Positions 6,214 to 6,490 of a DNA stretch of 6,490 nt are shown here, piece after piece. Origin of the DNA: Lachnospiraceae bacterium (GTDB lineage: Bacteria > Bacillota > Clostridia > Lachnospirales > Lachnospiraceae); contig JAILOA010000355.1 in the NCBI GenBank assembly GCA_024691065.1, positions 1 to 6,490 on the forward strand. The letters are read 5' to 3'. Both the position numbers and the translations under genes were made by a program. Under the pieces are notes generated by a model. It was not told the origin of the DNA and searched no databases. It saw nothing but the letters and a program-made list of their open reading frames with translations. Numbering within the stretch: the stretch's first letter is position 1; the number at the start of each line of letters is the position of its first letter.

Positions 6214-6242
6214 TTGATGCAGATCTGAAATATATATAAAAT
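6214..6242 (+). promoter_or_regulatory. Candidate promoter upstream of the DUF1653 gene
   Basis: -35 TTGATG (6214-6219), a 17-nt spacer, and -10 TAAAAT (6237-6242), starting 22 bp after the maturase stop. Expected start near 6249. The spacer holds the 8-bp palindrome CAGATCTG (6220-6227). There is no terminator between the maturase and this site, so read-through from the SCIFF operon is also possible. Confidence 0.5.
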
Positions 6243-6262
6243 ATATATAAAATATATATTTA
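6231..6262. repeat. Short 11-bp AT repeat
   Basis: TATATATAAAA occurs twice in tandem (6231-6241, 6242-6252), followed by a degenerate third copy (TATATATTTAT). It overlaps the -10 region of the candidate promoter and supplies a second -10-like sequence one turn of helix downstream. It may be simple slippage in AT-rich DNA. Confidence 0.6.
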
Positions 6263-6310
6263 TGAGGAGAAGTAATAATTTCAGGATTGTTTTAGGGAAG
6301 AAGTGTAGAA

Positions 6311-6330
6311 TTGATATATTATTATATCAA
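6311..6330. repeat. Inverted repeat ahead of the DUF1653 gene
   Basis: TTGATATA (6311-6318) and TATATCAA (6323-6330) form a perfect 8-bp dyad around TTAT. It ends 4 bp before the ribosome binding site AAGGGG (6335-6340). It could be an operator or a weak RNA hairpin affecting translation. Such AT-rich dyads also arise by chance. Confidence 0.4.
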
Positions 6331-6344
6331 AGATAAGGGGTTAT

Positions 6345-6490
6345 ATGCTAAGGGTTAATGAGAGTAATGAAACTTCTAATGTTAAAGTGCCAGTAACCGG
6401 CGGGTTTTACAGACATTTTAAGGGGAATGTTTATCAGGTTAAGGGTGTTGCAAGACATAGTGATAATTTGAAATATTTTGTTGTTTATCA
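6345..6490 (+). CDS. DUF1653 family protein, N-terminal part (3' end outside window)
   Basis: 48 complete codons are visible, running off the window. The segment GGFYRHFKGNVYQVKGVARH (residues 19-38), followed by SDNLKYFVVY, is the recognisable start of DUF1653: a GxYRHFKGxxYxVxGxAxHS pattern and a short beta strand ending VVY. Members are small, presumably soluble proteins of unknown biochemical function. The ATG at 6345 follows AAGGGG by 4 nt. It gives about 18 residues before the domain, longer than the few residues common in the family, but no better start lies closer to the motif. The gene is in the same direction as the SCIFF operon, 153 bp downstream, behind its own candidate promoter. 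A link to the peptide pathway is possible but unsupported. Confidence 0.85.
   Translation, partial: MLRVNESNETSNVKVPVTGGFYRHFKGNVYQVKGVARHSDNLKYFVVY

Noticed and set aside
6263..6337. 24-codon frame MRRSNNFRIVLGKKCRIDIL...
   Set aside because: It has no ribosome binding site and lies within the probable leader of the DUF1653 gene.

Overview
The DNA is AT-rich and uses strong AGGAG-type ribosome binding sites. It carries a type III glutamine synthetase, a UvrX-type Y-family polymerase with a YolD-like partner, and a complete SCIFF ranthipeptide pair. SCIFF genes are a hallmark of Clostridia, so the window most likely comes from a chromosomal region of an anaerobic Clostridia member. Lachnospiraceae is my best guess, by overall resemblance only.

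Layout. Positions 1-884 (+) hold the C-terminal 293 residues of glutamine synthetase III (glnN), followed by a strong intrinsic terminator (905-948). Positions 973-1167 hold a gene-free tandem array of thirteen 15-bp units, partly organised as 45-bp triplets. Convergent with glnN, 1232-1975 (-) encodes an unrecognised lipoprotein with its own extended -10 promoter (2089-2117). Upstream of it, 2122-4116 (-) is a two-gene unit: a Y-family DNA polymerase followed by a small YolD-like protein. A 424-bp divergent intergenic region (4117-4540) holds the polymerase leader, which contains a terminator-like hairpin, and the promoter and long leader of the SCIFF locus. Positions 4541-4690 (+) encode a 49-residue six-cysteine precursor peptide that is easily missed because it is so short. 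It is followed by a perfect-looking 14-bp hairpin (4715-4746) and then by the radical SAM/SPASM maturase (4788-6191). After a probable new promoter, the window ends inside the start of a DUF1653 gene (6345 onward).

How the genes work together. The precursor and maturase form one biosynthetic unit: the maturase's N-terminal recognition domain should bind the peptide leader, and its Fe-S clusters should form a thioether crosslink in the Cys-rich core. The hairpin between them probably sets unequal expression, with more peptide than enzyme. The polymerase and YolD-like protein look like a translesion-synthesis cassette, though I found no convincing LexA box. Glutamine synthetase and the lipoprotein converge and probably share one bidirectional terminator. 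In that case the repeat array is transcribed as the 3' untranslated tail of the lipoprotein message.

The least explained elements are the 15-bp array, the lipoprotein, and the three RNA-structure candidates: the polymerase leader hairpin, the SCIFF leader and the intercistronic hairpin.
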